Position numbers and translations under genes: made by a program. From contig JAFISE010000005.1 in NCBI GenBank assembly GCA_022560025.1, positions 124,001 through 188,000 on the forward strand: a stretch of DNA of 64,000 bases, given 5' to 3'. Numbering within the stretch: position 1 is the stretch's first letter; the number at the start of each line of letters is the position of its first letter. Shown piece by piece: positions 53,067-63,500 of this stretch. Under the pieces are notes generated by a model, which saw only the letters and a list, made by a program, of their open reading frames with translations, was not told the origin of the DNA and did not search any database. This stretch comes from Stagonosporopsis chrysanthemi. Its lineage: Eukaryota > Ascomycota > Dothideomycetes > Pleosporales > Didymellaceae.

Positions 53067-53086
53067 GGGGGGAGGGGGGGGGGGGG
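53067..53086. repeat. G-run (G6-A-G13) beside the bHLH start codon
   Basis: Six G, one A, then thirteen G on the plus strand; on the transcript it is a C-run 7 nt upstream of the ATG at 53060. Confidence 0.9.
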
Positions 53087-53573
53087 CTGTGTACTATGTC
53101 GCTGTGCGCGGGCTTGATGCGCAGCGTCCAGGTGTGGCAGCGTGGCAATGTTCAGGTGTTGTAGCGTGAAGACAAGGTCGCCTCAGGAATAAGACGGCTC
53201 CTCGCGTGGTGCAGTGACATGCTCTTCCGCTGGTGGCGGAGGCATGCAATGGACGGCCGAGCCCGCACGCCGTGAAGCTTGGGCCGAGGCAGGCGGTATG
53301 CAGTTGCGCGTAGAGAGGTAGAGAAAGCAGCCAGTGCGCAGAGCCGTACCTGCTTGCAATACGAAGGAAGCACAGCGGGGCTTGGTGCGCGGCTGCTGCT
53401 GTGTGTTGATATCTCTGCCATGCGACGGAGCTTGCGAGCATGTGAAGTGTGGCTCGCTCGGCGGGCGCGTTGGCGTCAGTCGCGCCTGCCTGCCACCCAC
53501 CCCCTCGCGCAAGTCTTTGACAGCGAGTTTGTGTCGAAAAGAGCCTTCCAGGCAAGACTGCGCACCGCGTGTG

Positions 53574-53615
53574 AGCTCGTAGCTCGTAGCTCGTGGCCCG
53601 TGGCCCGTGGCCCGT
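53574..53615. repeat. Six tandem 7-bp units (AGCTCGT x3, GGCCCGT x3)
   Basis: Three AGCTCGT units followed directly by three GGCCCGT units and a broken seventh. It lies 608 bp upstream of the ATG at 54223. Confidence 0.95.
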
Positions 53616-54222
53616 GGCTCTTTCAGGAGCCACTCTATCGCTATTATCTTCTGGCCTTCCCAAGAGACGGCCGTATCTGGGGTGGCGCTGTGGCGCACGT
53701 GCAGTGTCCTGATGCTGGCCGCCTCAAATCCAGGGTTGCATGTGGATGCGGGACCACACCTGGGCGTTGTTTACACGGCCAGCGGCGCACGCTCGACGAT
53801 CGCTGCAAGGAGCAAAGGGAGTGCGGCTCTCGTACTAGGTCGCTGCCATCGTATTGCTGGCATCGTCACGCCGAGCAGTGTAATTGCCGTGACGAGGGCT
53901 AATTAAAAGCTGTTTCATGCCCTGATAGCTGGCAGCTCCATGCCCGACGTGACGCAGCCTGCCATCGTCCGGCACAGCTCCCAGCGCCCGCCACACCTTC
54001 GAGCCCGCATCCCGCAACGCCGCCAACGCGCTGTGGTGAAGTGCGCCCACGACGCCGCACACCCCCGGGCCCCCCGTCGAGCAGCAACGGACGCCTGCAA
54101 AGAGAAGGAACTCGTCCGCCTGTCGTGCTCGCCCGCCACCCCTCCGAACACGGCTGCAGACCGCCAGCTTGATATGCGCCCAACGGCACCCCCTCGCCTG
54201 CCCCAACCATATCAACACCGCC

Positions 54223-57200
54223 ATGGACTCCACCAAGCGCACGAGCAACCGCCGCATAAACAGCATCCAGACGCGTGAGCGCCTTCAGCGAAACAGCTCG
54301 GCCGCCTCCCGCGCCAGCCGCCGCCCTGTCTCCGCCCAAGATGCCTACCACTACGCTCTCCGCGTGGGCTACCTCCACTACCTGCTCCAGCCCCGCCACA
54401 AGCGCGTGCAGCATGTACCCGCACCGAAGCCTGTCCAGCGCGTCTCCACTACGACCGCTGCGAACGTCATATCTGAGATCGCCTCGATACGCGACTCTAA
54501 GAGCACCAAGTTCCCCCATGGCTTCATGGCCGAGCTCGAGAAGCGCGTGACCAAGGTCCTGATAGGCACCGAAAAGATGCCAGAGTTCAAGGACCCTGCA
54601 GTCAAACGCACCTTCGCAGTCTTCCTCAACGCCTTCAAAGAGCCACAAGCCAGGAGGAACATGGAGCAGGACAGGAAGGTCGAGGGCTTGGTGCTGATGT
54701 TCTTCTCCAATGCCACCAAGGAGATGCAGAGAGGCAAGCAGCCGGGCGATGACAGCTTCAAGCTCATGGTCGATCGACACTTGGCCCTCTTCATCCGCCT
54801 GATCAGCTCAACACTTCGCGATCACGACTGGCAGCGCGACAGGCCTGAACTACTGCAGCGACTTCAAACCATGGAGAAGAAGCTCTTGGTCCATGATCAA
54901 GACCTGACGGCCGAGACCCAGCGCAACGGTGGGCAAGGCGGTAACACGGTTGAGGTGCTAGTGGAGAGGTCTTACGAGGTCAAAGACATGCCGCTTGTCT
55001 TGATTGTCTCACGTATCTTTTCCGTGTCTTACTCGGACGTGCAAGCAGATATTAACAGATTTAAAGACACATGGACAGAGAAGGCAGCCTTGCAGGATCT
55101 CAAAACGTATCAGACAAACCTGAGTCTTATGACAAGAAAGACACTCAACATCGACGACTTTGATTCAGAGGAGGCATACGAGCTGTGGAAGAGTCAAGAA
55201 ACATCTGAGCTTTCGCGTCTGATCATGGAACTCCTGCAAGCCAATCCGGATCTAGCAAAGAGCTCATCGCAAGGAGCAGCCGCGCAACTTAGATCCCACA
55301 ATGTGTCAGTTGACTTGGGCTCGCGACAAGGCTCACAGTCATCCGAAAGTGCTCATGGGCTGGATCAAGCTATGGACGGACTCAGTATGCGTGACGACCT
55401 GGCGAATGGCGATGAGTCGTACTCTTTCATCCCTTCGGACCCTCGCAGCTACTACCGCGCCATCCTGAAGGAAGCACTTACATATGATTTGGCTGAAGCA
55501 CAACAAAGCGAAGGGTCGGCAGAGTACCTTGGACTACTCTCCAAGCAGTCCCACGATCTGCTCAATGATATCGCACTCAGATGGCGGTTGCCTCAACCTT
55601 CGCGCTTCATGTTGTACCTGGACGTTGTCCGCGAGAAGTATCTGGACCAGGAACTAGACCTTGACACACTAGATGCGGCGTTCAACTTTTTCAAAGAACC
55701 ACCACCCATGGACAAAAAGTCAAATCGCATGAGTATGATGCAAATGCCAGCACCCGACGTGCTATCTGATCGCTCAAAATGGACGGTGCATGACTTCTTG
55801 CTCAATCAGCAGATCTTGTCGTCACTGCATGACGCCTTGCTGCGCGAGCTCTTTGAGCTAATGATGTTTGTATACGACACAAAAGCACCACCACTAGGAC
55901 CCATCATGTACGTCATCACAAGCCATATTTACGAGGATCTCATGTTTGAAGCGCCTGACGAGGATCTGAACACGTTCACTGAACAACTGCGACAAGCACT
56001 TCGACGGAAAGCGGGCGATGTATATGGGGAGATGTTAGCCAAGAACATTCCAGATACTAGAGAGGACTGGGAATTCTATCACGTCATCGAGCTTGGACGA
56101 GCGGTGGTCAAGCTCTGTGAGAAGATACAAAAGCGGTACCGTAAAACGCCTGAGGTCATGGGTGTTAGCCCCATGATGTGTCTTGTCGAAGAAGTGTTTC
56201 CAGCCTACGCTACAGACGCAAGAGATATAGTTGCACGCATCATGGATGTAGCACACTCCAAAGGCGAAGACATACCGGTGCAAGACGGTTTCGACCTTTA
56301 CAAGGAAATGGTCGAGATCCGGCGTATACACAGCGATGCTCTACCAAATCAAAAGTTTGCGTTCAACATCGAAGGTCTGTTGCAGGACTTTGTCTGGCGA
56401 TGGATACAGATGACGGATTCGAACCTCATAAGCTGGGTGGACAATGCTTTCAAGGGGGATCAGTTCCAAATCCAGTCGCAGAATCCCATCCCCTCTGACG
56501 ACGAACGACATAGTGTCTCTGTTGTAGACATATTCCGGTCTTTCAATCAGAGCATTGAACAGGTTGTGGCATTGAATTGGGACGATGACCTACAGTACGC
56601 CAAGTTCATGACCGCAGTATCGAAATCCATCGGGTTGGCGCTCGCCAGATACTGTGAGCTTGTTGAGCAAAAGTTCGCAAAGGAGATGGATCGATTGACA
56701 CCCGAACAAGAAGCTGCGGCGCGCCAGACACGAACACAGCAATGGGCGTCTATGGCCAAAGACTTGTATGTCCAGAAAGAAGCGATTGCACCTTTTAACT
56801 TCTGGCCGGAGGCAAGTACGAACCGAAGACGCCACCTCTCATGCTAACTCTCACAGTCACTTGTCAAGCTCAACAACATCGAATACGCTATGCAGCAGCT
56901 CGACAAGCTGGAGCGTGAGATTGGTGTTGATGCATGTGCAGAAGTGATCCAGAAGCACACGCCGCCCCCAACCCAACGCATCCGTAACAACAACTTCGTC
57001 TTCACCATTAAGATCATTGAGGCGGAGGATCTCAAAGCATGTGATATGAATGGTCTGAGCGATCCATACGTTGTTCTTGGCGACGAATACCAAAAGCGTC
57101 TTGCGAAAACCCGAGTCATCTACGGCAACCTGAACCCCCGGTGGGACGAAACGATTGACATCACCACTAATGGACCGCTCAACATAGTCGCAACCATTTG

Positions 57201-58442
57201 GGACTGGGATACTCTTGGCGACCATGACTGTGTTGGCCGAACCTCGCTCAAACTGGACCCCTCACACTTCAGGGACTACATGCCGCGCGAGTACTGGCTG
57301 GATCTTGATACTCAAGGTCGTTTGCTGTTACGTGTAAGCATGGAAGGTGAGCGAGATGACATCCAGTTCTACTTTGGGAAGTCGTTCAGAACGCTTAAGA
57401 GGACTGAGCGAGACATGACACGGAAGATCACAGACAAGGTAATGTGCGCATTCAACTCCTTGTTGTACATATGCTCACTGATTTAGCTTTCATCCTTCAT
57501 CAGCCACACTCTTTCTCGACGAACTTTGAAAGCCTTGCTGAATCGAGGCATTTCAGTTACGTCGGTCACGAATTACTTTCGTGCGGCGAGACCGCAATCC
57601 GTCATCCAAGGCCCCACACAACAAGAGGTCACGCAAGCCCTGGACCCTTTGTTCAGATACTTTGATGAGAACTTCGCCATCATGAAGCAGACCCTTACAG
57701 ATGCTGCTATGATCATGGTCATGACTCGTCTATGGAAAGAAGCATTGGCAACAATAGAGTCACTGCTTGTTCCACCACTTTCCGATAAGCTATCACAGCA
57801 ACGGCCACTGACGCAGCAGGAGCTCGATATTGTGTTCAAATGGCTCAAACTACTTTTCGATTTCTTCCACGCCGCTGATGAAGACGGCAACGTGGACGGG
57901 GTGCCTATGGACGTTCTGAAGTCCCCAAAGTACCACGAACTCCAAAACCTCAATTTCTTCTACTTTGAATCCACGGAAGATCTCATCCGTACAAGTGAGG
58001 CCATGGCTGGAGCCAGCGCCCGAAGGCAACAGGAGGCAGCGGCAAGATTCAACAGGCAGTCTGCACCGCCTACAATGGGCCATCAGTTCGGCGGCGCTGC
58101 AGGGCTTGTAGGCATGCCAACGCGCAAGCACAAGACCATCATGCTGAGCAGAAACTTGGGCACGATGAAGAAGGCTAAGGAAGAGAAGAGGAAAGAAGCA
58201 CAAGCTGAACCAAATGATGACATGATTTTGAGGATCCTGAGGATGCGACCCGAGGCTGAAAGATACTTGAAGGATCGAAGCAGACAGAAAGTATGTTATA
58301 TACGTTACTGACCAGGGATCATGACTGACACGAAGCGCAGGAACGACTCGCCGCTGCGCAGGCCGCAGAGATGATTGTACGGCAGAGCTTGAATGCTGGC
58401 GGGGGTCGCATGACAGGTCTTGGCATGGGTCGTGGGCGTTAG
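54223..58442 (+). CDS. ync13: Unc13/Munc13-family protein with C2 domain
   Basis: Exons 54223-56811, 56857-57438, 57487-58290 and 58341-58442 close in frame to 1358 residues. The start MDSTKRTSNRRINSIQTR is chosen because the ATG has a strong context (gccATGG); an earlier in-frame ATG at 54169 has no support. The N-terminal and central region is the helical DUF810/MUN scaffold (AYHYALRVGYLHYLLQ, VKRTFAVFLNAFKEPQAR, NQKFAFNIEGLLQDFVWRWI). The first intron uses a GC donor (GAG|GCAAGT). A C2 domain follows at about 911-1010 (FTIKIIEAEDLKACDMNGLS, LNPRWDE, TIWDWDTLGDHD) with the acidic Ca-binding residues retained. A second MUN part (ISHTLSRRTLKALLNRGI) ends the protein. Fission-yeast Ync13 works in exocytosis during cytokinesis. 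Confidence 0.88.
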
Positions 58443-59234
58443 GACACTTGCGGGCGTATATGAGCAGGTCTTCCTTCCTTATACCAGAGATACCTTTGTA
58501 TTGCTATATCCACACACGGGTTCAATCTATGCTGCAAGATAGTATTTAATGTCATCATCTCAGCTCATCCTACCAGCTGCAAACCAAGTTGCGACGACCC
58601 AAAGCTCGGTATAGACGACCGTGCGGACACCGCACTTCTCAGTGTGAGAGACAGTACACCAGGCGTGAGCCGCCGACTAGACAATGCGTCTGCCGGCAAC
58701 AGGTGCATCCTCGCAAGTTGCGAGCTCACATTGATGCCGCAATGAGTAACCGACTGTGAATTCTATGCTGACTCGGAAAACGATGCCCTATTGTTCAGGT
58801 CGGATCTAGCGCAAACATCGATAATATGCCCAAGGACTGCACCGCTAGTACACCCTCCATGCCTTTACCGAGCACAACAATACTCTTGGGGTGTACAATC
58901 AGACGAATTTCCAGGAACCTCATCAGTATTGGCCCCATGAAGAGTCGAGGCCCGCGGGCTGCACTTGGAGCCATCGCCTCGCCAGCGACCACCTTGAAGA
59001 AGGAGGTCGATGCGATCATCGAATGCACAAAGCAGTCACAACATACAATAACAAAGAGCACGTACGTTGCATGAATATGGTGATGGTGAAAGTAAAACGA
59101 GAAAGCAATGACTGCCAGGCAGTCTGCACGGGATGATGGCAGAGACTGACGCGGAATGTTGTCGTAACATAAGAAAGCATTCATTGCAGAATCGACAGTT
59201 GGTATTTAAACATAGCTTCTTTCAATTTCCTGTT
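58443..59234. other. Intergenic region between convergent genes
   Basis: 792 bases. Two overlapping open frames (58826-59074 + and 58795-59184 -) are present, but neither has recognisable features, so no gene is called. Confidence 0.45.
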
Positions 59235-59757
59235 CTACCACTCAGCGCCGGGCTGCCTGGCCTTGAGAAATGTTAATCGTATTTCTGGTCAAATTGCTAG
59301 GGATACTCACCAGCACAGCGCCTTTACCTCCGAGCTCGGCCTCAAGACCGCCGGGGTATGTCTTGGGAGCACTGATCTTGTCTGGGTATACCTGCTTCAC
59401 GGCGACACACAGGCCGATGACTGTCACGACAAAGGTGCCAAACAGGACTCCGCCCCAGCCAGGTGTGAAGTGATTATAGTCGTGCAGTGAGACAGCACCA
59501 AGGATATCGTGGTCCTCGTGGCAGGGCTCGCCATAGTTACGACGGTCCTGCTTGTCCCACCAGTCGGCGTAGGGATCGCGGTTGCTGCGCTTCTCGAGAG
59601 GGGGATTGATGTAACCGCCGTTCTGGTTGGGGTCGGCAAGCTCGGCACGCTCGTGTGCGGTGAGTGCTGTGCGGCGCTGGGTGAATTGCGGGATGGCGGT
59701 CGAGCGCAGAACAGTGATGGGTAGCGGGCGAGCCGCTGCAATGCGCCGGGAAAGCAT
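59235..59757 (-). CDS. Complex I subunit NDUFB8/ASHI
   Basis: Exons 59757-59311 and 59261-59235, split by a 49-nt GTGAGT..CAAG intron, give 157 residues; splicing replaces an unrelated read-through tail by VLARQPGAEW, the expected family end. The N-terminus MLSRRIAAARPLPITVLRST is a mitochondrial presequence. The core signature DPNQNGGYINPPLEKRSNRD, PYADWWDKQDRRNYGEPCHE and DHDILGAVSLHDYNHFTPG is diagnostic of NDUFB8 (ASHI), an accessory subunit of the membrane arm of NADH:ubiquinone oxidoreductase. One membrane helix (GVLFGTFVVTVIGLCVAVKQ) follows. Confidence 0.92.
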
Positions 59758-60528
59758 GCTGAGAGCGTGTCAGCAGCTGTGGAAGAGCGATTGAAAGAGT
59801 GGCGTACGTGAGGGCGGAGTTGCGGGGGTGGATGTGTAATTGCTGGTCAACGTGAGGTTCGCGATGGATAAGCTTGGCGCGGTGCTGTGGAGCTAGTCCG
59901 CTTTGAGCGACCGATACTCCAGCATGAGATGTACCTATGCCCATGTGGAAGATGCAGGCAAACATGGTGTATCTAAAGCATGCGCAACTGCTGTTGCAAT
60001 CTATTGCTGACGCTTGATCATTGTCTTGGCAATCGTTCGTTGAGGAGAAAAATAGCCAGTTCGAGATGGTCGCAGGATGGGCAATGTTTGCCTGTGGAGA
60101 GCTCCCTCTACCGCTGCCGGTCTGAAGAAAACGGAGGAATGACTGCGCTGAGTCACCGAGCATCACATCGGCACAGTCCTCCAAATCTGGAGCGACGCAT
60201 GGCCGCATCGCTCGCGACCCTGACAGGTGCCTGAGCGCCGTCTGCAGACGTCTTGCAATGATGTAAGTTGAGAGCTGCAAGACTCGCGCTAGTATGCGCG
60301 TGAGCCAATCTTTTTGGGCTGCCCGGCGAACACGACTTTTGATCCTCTCACAACACAAACACTCACACGCCGCTGCAGCACGAACGCGAATTGCCAGCGC
60401 TAATCCGAGAGCACCAACATTAACAGCAGACGCAGGAGCACCCCAGGGCGCGTTTCGCGGGGCGATACATGCTTAGTCGACTGTGCGCCGGGTGGTCTCT
60501 GGCTCTCCGAGGCAGCATTCCTCTCTGA
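59758..60528. promoter_or_regulatory. Divergent promoter region of NDUFB8 gene and swr1
   Basis: 771 bases with no gene seen; antisense open frames that overlap swr1 and this region are shadows. Confidence 0.5.
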
Positions 60529-63500
60529 ATGGAACACGGCACGCCTGCCGGCGACGTGCACTCGATCCCCCACCACGACTCCAGCAACGCCGACCTCGAG
60601 CACGCCACCGCGCCCAATGGTGACAGCAACCGGGAGGAAGTCCGGGTGCCCATCAAGGAGGAAGGCGCCGCTGCAGCCCTCGATGGCGGCGATGATGGTG
60701 GCGTCATACAGCGCGCGGCGAAGCGCCGGCGCGTGGAATCATCCACGTCGCGCTCCACGTCGCGTGCCGCCTCGCCGCCGTGGAAGTCGTTTAGCGCCGA
60801 AGGGCCCACGACCGTCTTCGAGAACGGCGTTCGCAAGTCGTCGCGCGTGAACCGAGAAGCACTCCCGCCGACGCCCGAGCCTCCGAAGCACACTGCCAGG
60901 CAGGCCATTGGGACTCCCCATACCAACGGGACGCCCAAGCCCGGCGCTGCCGCAAAGAAGGCGTCGCAGACCAACGCCGTCAAGAGAAGCACAGCGGCGC
61001 TTGCGAGGAAGGCATCTGCTCCTGTATTGGGCACCCCGGCCTCGCGCAAGTCGGAGCGCCAACGTAAACCTCCACCCCTGACACACGCATCCCCGCCTAC
61101 ATCGCCAATCCTGCGCCATGCTTCGCCAGAAGGAGCCCGAAAGCGCAGTGGTCGCACACGTCGCGCCATACACACTGCCGCCGATGATGCAGTGGAGGAC
61201 TCGATGATGACCAACGGACATGACCCCGACGACGGCCTATACGCAGATAGCTTTGATCCTTCGGCTCCCGCGCCACGACTTCGTCTGAAGCTACGCAAGC
61301 TCGACCCGCCCAAACGCCACCCACTCCATGCCTCTGCGGCCTCGAAACATGGTTCGCTCGAAGCCTTCCTCGCCCAGGACGACCCACTCGAGGGCGAAGA
61401 AGCGCAGCGCATAACAGACGAGAAGGCGGAAGAAGAAGCTCAGCGTCGCATGCGAATTGAAGATGCAGCCGAGAACGGCGTCCTGAGCCGGGCAGTCTGC
61501 AGCATCTTTGCACCTGAGCCTGCGCCAGAGCCACCACAGCAATATGGGCACTGGGATCATGTCACCACCCACGCTCTGCACTTCGGGAGGCTGTTGGGCG
61601 ACGAAAAGAAGAACCACAGGCGCTTGGCCAAGATCCTTGCGCGCGAGGCACAAGACCGTTGGGCAATCAAGTACAAGCGTAAAACAAAGGACGAGCTCGA
61701 ACAGGAGGAAATCGATCGTCAGATAACACGCTACAAGCAACTCGTCAAGGACGTGAAAGATGCTTGGGCGCTTGTCAAAGTCGAAATCGACAAAGAGCGT
61801 GTAGCCAAGTATGAAGAAGAGCAGCTCCAACTTGGACATAAGGCAATGGACGACATGTTCAACCAAGCGCAGGAGATCCTTGGGCGAGGCGCTGCCGACT
61901 CCGCCTCGTATTATAGCGAAGATCGTGATTTCGAGAGTGAGCTGGCGGGATCGAGGAGCGAAGCCTCAGATACCTCCAGGGTTCGAAACGATGACGACAT
62001 TATGTCCTCGAGCGACGACAGCGAAGAGAACGATGTCGAGGACGACGACGCGAATCTCACTGCTGAACAGCTACGTGCCAAGTACGAACGGCTACCTGAT
62101 CTTATAGACAGCAGCTCGGGCGATGACGCGTCTGATGATGACGACAACGTGGAAGAGGATTCCGATGAAGGCACTGCCACGCCCGCGCCCACGCCCACGC
62201 CCACCGTAGACTTGGACCTCAAAATGCAAGATATCTTTGCGGCACCAACGGAACAGGCCACTCGCAGTAGCAGCTGGGATGCTCAAGAAATCGATGGCGG
62301 AAACGCGCCGAATTTTATTGATCCTGCATCCGTCGAGCTCGAGCAAGTTGACGATGCCTTACTCGAGTCTGACGACGAAGGTCATGGCTCAGGGTCTGGC
62401 AGCGAGTCATGGCCTAGTGATGATTTTGAAGACGACGAAGACGACGACGCAGAGCAAGGGACTGGGGCCTCCGACCACGGCACGGATGACCAGGATGACG
62501 AGGAATACCAGAACGACATTGGCTTGATGGGCTTCCTGGGAGCAGGCGACATCAAAATACTTAAGGAGGCCGCGAAGACATCGATCGAAAGCACAGTGCA
62601 TATCAACGGCCTGAACGGCCATGCATCTCTACCTGGAAGCAACAGTTGCAAGTACATTCAACCAAACGGTGTTCCAAATGTCCCCGTGGATTCTGCCTCA
62701 GATCATGCGCACATCGATTCTTCTGTGACCCGCGAGGACCCCAAGCCTGCCACATCGGTCTCAGCTCAAGAAACTCCGTTCAAAACCGCGACCGAAGAGG
62801 AGGAAATCGTGATGGAGGTCGAAGAGGATGAGGAAGAGGACGAGAGTACGCCCGGCGGGCCTCGCCAGACATCGTCTCCTCCCCGTGCGGATATTCCTCC
62901 TCTTCTTCGAGGAACCCTTCGAGAGTACCAACACGGTGGACTCGACTGGCTCGCGAACCTCTACGACACAGAAACAAACGGTATTTTGGCGGATGAGATG
63001 GGCCTCGGCAAGACTATACAGACCATCTCACTGTTAGCTTATGTTGCCTGCTTTCGAAATATTTGGGGTCCGCATCTGGTCGTAGTTCCCACAAGCGTGA
63101 TGCTCAACTGGGAGATGGAGTTCAAGAAGTTCCTGCCTGGGTTCAAGATTCTCACCTACTATGGTGATATAAACGAGCGTAAACGCAAACGCATGGGTTG
63201 GCGCAATACTGGGAAGGATATGTACAACGTTGTCATTACTTCTTATCAACTCATCCTTCAAGACGCTGCCGCGTTTAAGATGAGAGCTTGGCAGTATCTT
63301 ATCCTCGACGAGGCCCACAACATTAAGAATTTCAAATCGCAGCGCTGGCAAACCATGCTTACGCTTCGAACCGAGCGACGACTGTTGTTGACTGGCACAC
63401 CTTTGCAGAACAACATTGATGAGCTTTGGTCATTACTGTACTTCTTGATGCCTGCGGGCTTTGCAGGCGAAGGCCGCATTGCCAACCTTGAGGAATTCAC

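Larger units (their letters stand above)
53061..54222. promoter_or_regulatory. Divergent promoter region of bHLH gene and ync13
   Basis: 1162 GC-rich bases, no gene seen. It contains a G-rich run (53067-53086) and a heptamer array (53574-53615). The open frames on both strands overlap and are Arg/Cys/Ala-rich, as expected of noncoding GC-rich DNA. Confidence 0.5.

Noticed and set aside
53899..54780. 293-codon minus-strand open frame overlapping the Unc13 gene start
   Set aside because: Antisense to the conserved N-terminus; Gly/Ala/Arg-rich shadow.
58795..59184. Possible small membrane protein (minus strand) in the gap after ync13
   Set aside because: One hydrophobic stretch but an opposing plus-strand frame covers the same DNA; no family or splice support either way.
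60420..61412. 330-codon minus-strand open frame opposite the SWR1 N-terminus
   Set aside because: It is antisense to a recognised coding frame, and its sequence is Ser/Arg/Ala-rich with no motif; a typical GC-rich shadow.
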